Shown in pieces: positions 62,701 through 64,000 of a stretch of 64,000 bases of DNA. This DNA is from Thiolinea disciformis DSM 14473 (lineage in GTDB: Bacteria > Pseudomonadota > Gammaproteobacteria > Thiotrichales > Thiotrichaceae): the NCBI RefSeq assembly GCF_000371925.1, contig NZ_AQVE01000012.1, positions 35,838 to 99,837 of the forward strand. Direction: 5' to 3'. The notes beneath the pieces are model-generated. The model searched no databases. It was not told the DNA's origin and saw only the letters and a list, made by a program, of their open reading frames with translations. Each line of letters starts with the position of its first letter. Position 1 is the first letter of the stretch. Made by a program: the position numbers and the translations under genes.

Positions 62701-63540
62701 CTACGACAAGGCCAGCCAATAAGCCGCTATTGCCTGTTTCTTGATCGCTTGATCCGTCTCGCGTTGCACATGCCAATCCCAACTCAAGAGTGCAAAGGCG
62801 GCACAGAACCACGCTAAATCAGGCAAGGCGATTCGGGGTGCGAGTAACTGAGCTTTATCTTTATCCCAACCATGCTCCACAATAAGGCTCGCATAATCCC
62901 ATTCTGCCACCATCAGTCGCGCATAATCCCAATCAATCAACCACCAACGCTGCCCATCCTGTAGCCAATTGCCGGGATTAAGATCGCTGTGTACCGGCAC
63001 TAAAGGCAAATGGGCATAATCACGCTCAGTAGCCAGTTGCAGTAAACGTTTGGCAGCATGCACGAGCGGCGAATGAGGCGCATGACTAAGGCCCGTTAAT
63101 AAGTTTAAGCTCGCAATATCCGGCGCTTGCCCATCAGGCAGCGACCAATCCAAACCACTATCATGTAAGCGCTCTAATAACTCGCGAATCGCCGGAAAGT
63201 CTGCCGTTTGTAAAGCTTGTCGATCACCCGCATCCGCCAGCCACATAATCCCCACTTGCTCATCCAAGCCTAATAAAGCAGGTGCTAAGCCCAATTGCTC
63301 CGCTTGTTGGTGAAGCTTGATGCTATGAGCCGGATGCGTGGCTAATGGACATAAACCGGCGGCTAAACTGTGATTGGCTAGGCGAATCACCGAGCGATAA
63401 GGTGGCTTACTGGCTTCCACAAGGAAAACAAAATTGGTGTAGCCGGATAAGGGCGTGAGTTGGGTGTTAGGGAGACCTTGTTGGGCTAGCCAATTTTGGG
63501 CTTGTTGTTGGGGTGTTTGCACATTTGACAGAACTTTCAT
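62701..63540 (-). CDS. Choline/thiamine-kinase-like phosphotransferase
   Basis: 279 residues, aminoglycoside phosphotransferase/choline kinase fold: LTPLSGYTNFVFLVEA in the N-lobe, catalytic loop LVPVHSDLNPGNWL, and metal site WWLIDWDYARLMVAEWDYASLI. Closest in look to ThiK/LicA-like small-molecule kinases. It overlaps the HEAT-repeat gene upstream by 4 bases. Substrate not clear. Confidence 0.8.
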   Translation of the reverse strand: MKVLSNVQTPQQQAQNWLAQQGLPNTQLTPLSGYTNFVFLVEASKPPYRSVIRLANHSLAAGLCPLATHPAHSIKLHQQAEQLGLAPALLGLDEQVGIMWLADAGDRQALQTADFPAIRELLERLHDSGLDWSLPDGQAPDIASLNLLTGLSHAPHSPLVHAAKRLLQLATERDYAHLPLVPVHSDLNPGNWLQDGQRWWLIDWDYARLMVAEWDYASLIVEHGWDKDKAQLLAPRIALPDLAWFCAAFALLSWDWHVQRETDQAIKKQAIAAYWLALS

Positions 63541-64000
63541 AAACGATGGGCACTGCCTTTGGTGATGTCCCAGCCCATGTGCTGGGAAAGCGATTCGACC
63601 AGTACGGGAATATCGGCTTCGGGGATCTTGGCAGCGGCGGCAGCTTCAAGAATATGTTCTTGGCTTATGGGTTCTTCAGGGTTTAAATAACCCAATCCTG
63701 ATCCAAATTGTGGTATGAATGAAAAGACTAGCTGGCCAAAAATTGAGTGTTCTTTAGCATAAGTCCTAGCGGCAACCCCATTTCTGTAAATCTGTAACCT
63801 CAGCCAGGCTTGGGCTGCCAGATCTGACCAGTGCTCAATAAGCTGCTCTGAAGCGATTTCGCGTACAAACTCATCAATATCCTCTAAGGCACGCTGTTGC
63901 AAGAGTATTCGGGTTTGATCATCGGGCCATTGTTTAACAAGTTGCTCTAAAGCGGTGCGGCGCACCTGATTATTGGTATCCTCTACAGCACGTTGTTGCA
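63537..64000 (-). CDS. HEAT-repeat protein, 5' end outside window
   Basis: The frame runs open to the window edge, so the start is not seen; the GTG near 63965 is internal. Two ~33-residue repeats are clear (LLQQRALEDIDEFVREIASEQLIEHW and the preceding QQRAVEDTNNQVRRTALEQLVKQW), each a pair of helices of HEAT type. After them comes a different C-terminal part with a hydrophobic segment (IFGQLVFSFIPQFGSGLG). It could be a scaffold. Its stop overlaps the kinase start by 4 bases. Confidence 0.7.
   Translation of the reverse strand, partial: QQRAVEDTNNQVRRTALEQLVKQWPDDQTRILLQQRALEDIDEFVREIASEQLIEHWSDLAAQAWLRLQIYRNGVAARTYAKEHSIFGQLVFSFIPQFGSGLGYLNPEEPISQEHILEAAAAAKIPEADIPVLVESLSQHMGWDITKGSAHRL

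Noticed and set aside
1..64000. CRISPR array
   Set aside because: No regularly spaced direct repeats were seen anywhere in the window and no cas genes are present.

Overview
The window looks like a mid-GC gammaproteobacterial chromosome. The ybgC-tolQRAB-pal-cpoB cluster followed by tRNA-Lys is a classic gammaproteobacterial arrangement, and argS, prfC, trmB, cysE and cysQ fit it. The mix of a urea ABC transporter, a corrinoid methyl-transfer cluster and long-linker Tol-Pal proteins reminds me of Thiothrix-like Thiotrichales, but that placement is inference from gene content, not from a search.

Layout. 1-5.4 kb: an AT-rich truncated AsnC-domain gene, a molybdopterin oxidoreductase, a HAD-like protein paired with a zinc-ribbon kinase-like protein, and a small hypothetical gene. 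5.4-14.5 kb: a genomic island inserted in the 3' half of tRNA-Lys. Its two 62-bp att repeats are identical, and it carries a type I restriction-modification system (hsdM-hsdS-hsdR), an unknown gene, a replication-initiator-like gene with a palindrome-rich 5' end, an excisionase-like gene and a tyrosine integrase. 14.5-21 kb: tRNA-Lys and the Tol-Pal operon. 21-33 kb: housekeeping and accessory genes, including a zinc-ligand-less M23 protein, a response regulator with no standard start codon, prfC-cysQ, an SMR transporter, cysE, argS, and a degenerate Fic gene facing hipBA. 33.4-39.2 kb: urtABCDE behind a textbook sigma-54 promoter with an NtrC-like site. 39.4-42.1 kb: an ECF sigma/small membrane protein/signal peptidase group and a Cys-repeat secreted protein. 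42.1-54.9 kb: a one-carbon corrinoid methyltransferase cluster. 54.9-64 kb: hypothetical genes, two AraC-type regulators with hydrolase and short-chain dehydrogenase genes, a small-molecule kinase and a HEAT-repeat gene cut by the window edge.

The most interesting system is at 42-55 kb. An MttB-superfamily methyltransferase (no amber codon), a corrinoid protein, a pterin methyltransferase, a RamA/DUF4445-like activator, MetF plus a MetV-like protein, a homocysteine-methyltransferase-family protein and formate-THF ligase together could take methyl groups from a methylated amine to methyl-THF, methylene-THF and formate. Two nearly identical 18-20 bp palindromes (ATTGACTGATYAGTCAAT) supply the -35 TTGACT box of the mttB-like operon promoter and of the bhmt/fhs divergent region. 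This points to one unseen repressor controlling all three transcripts. Four proteins of the cluster share arginine-rich termini, which is unexplained.
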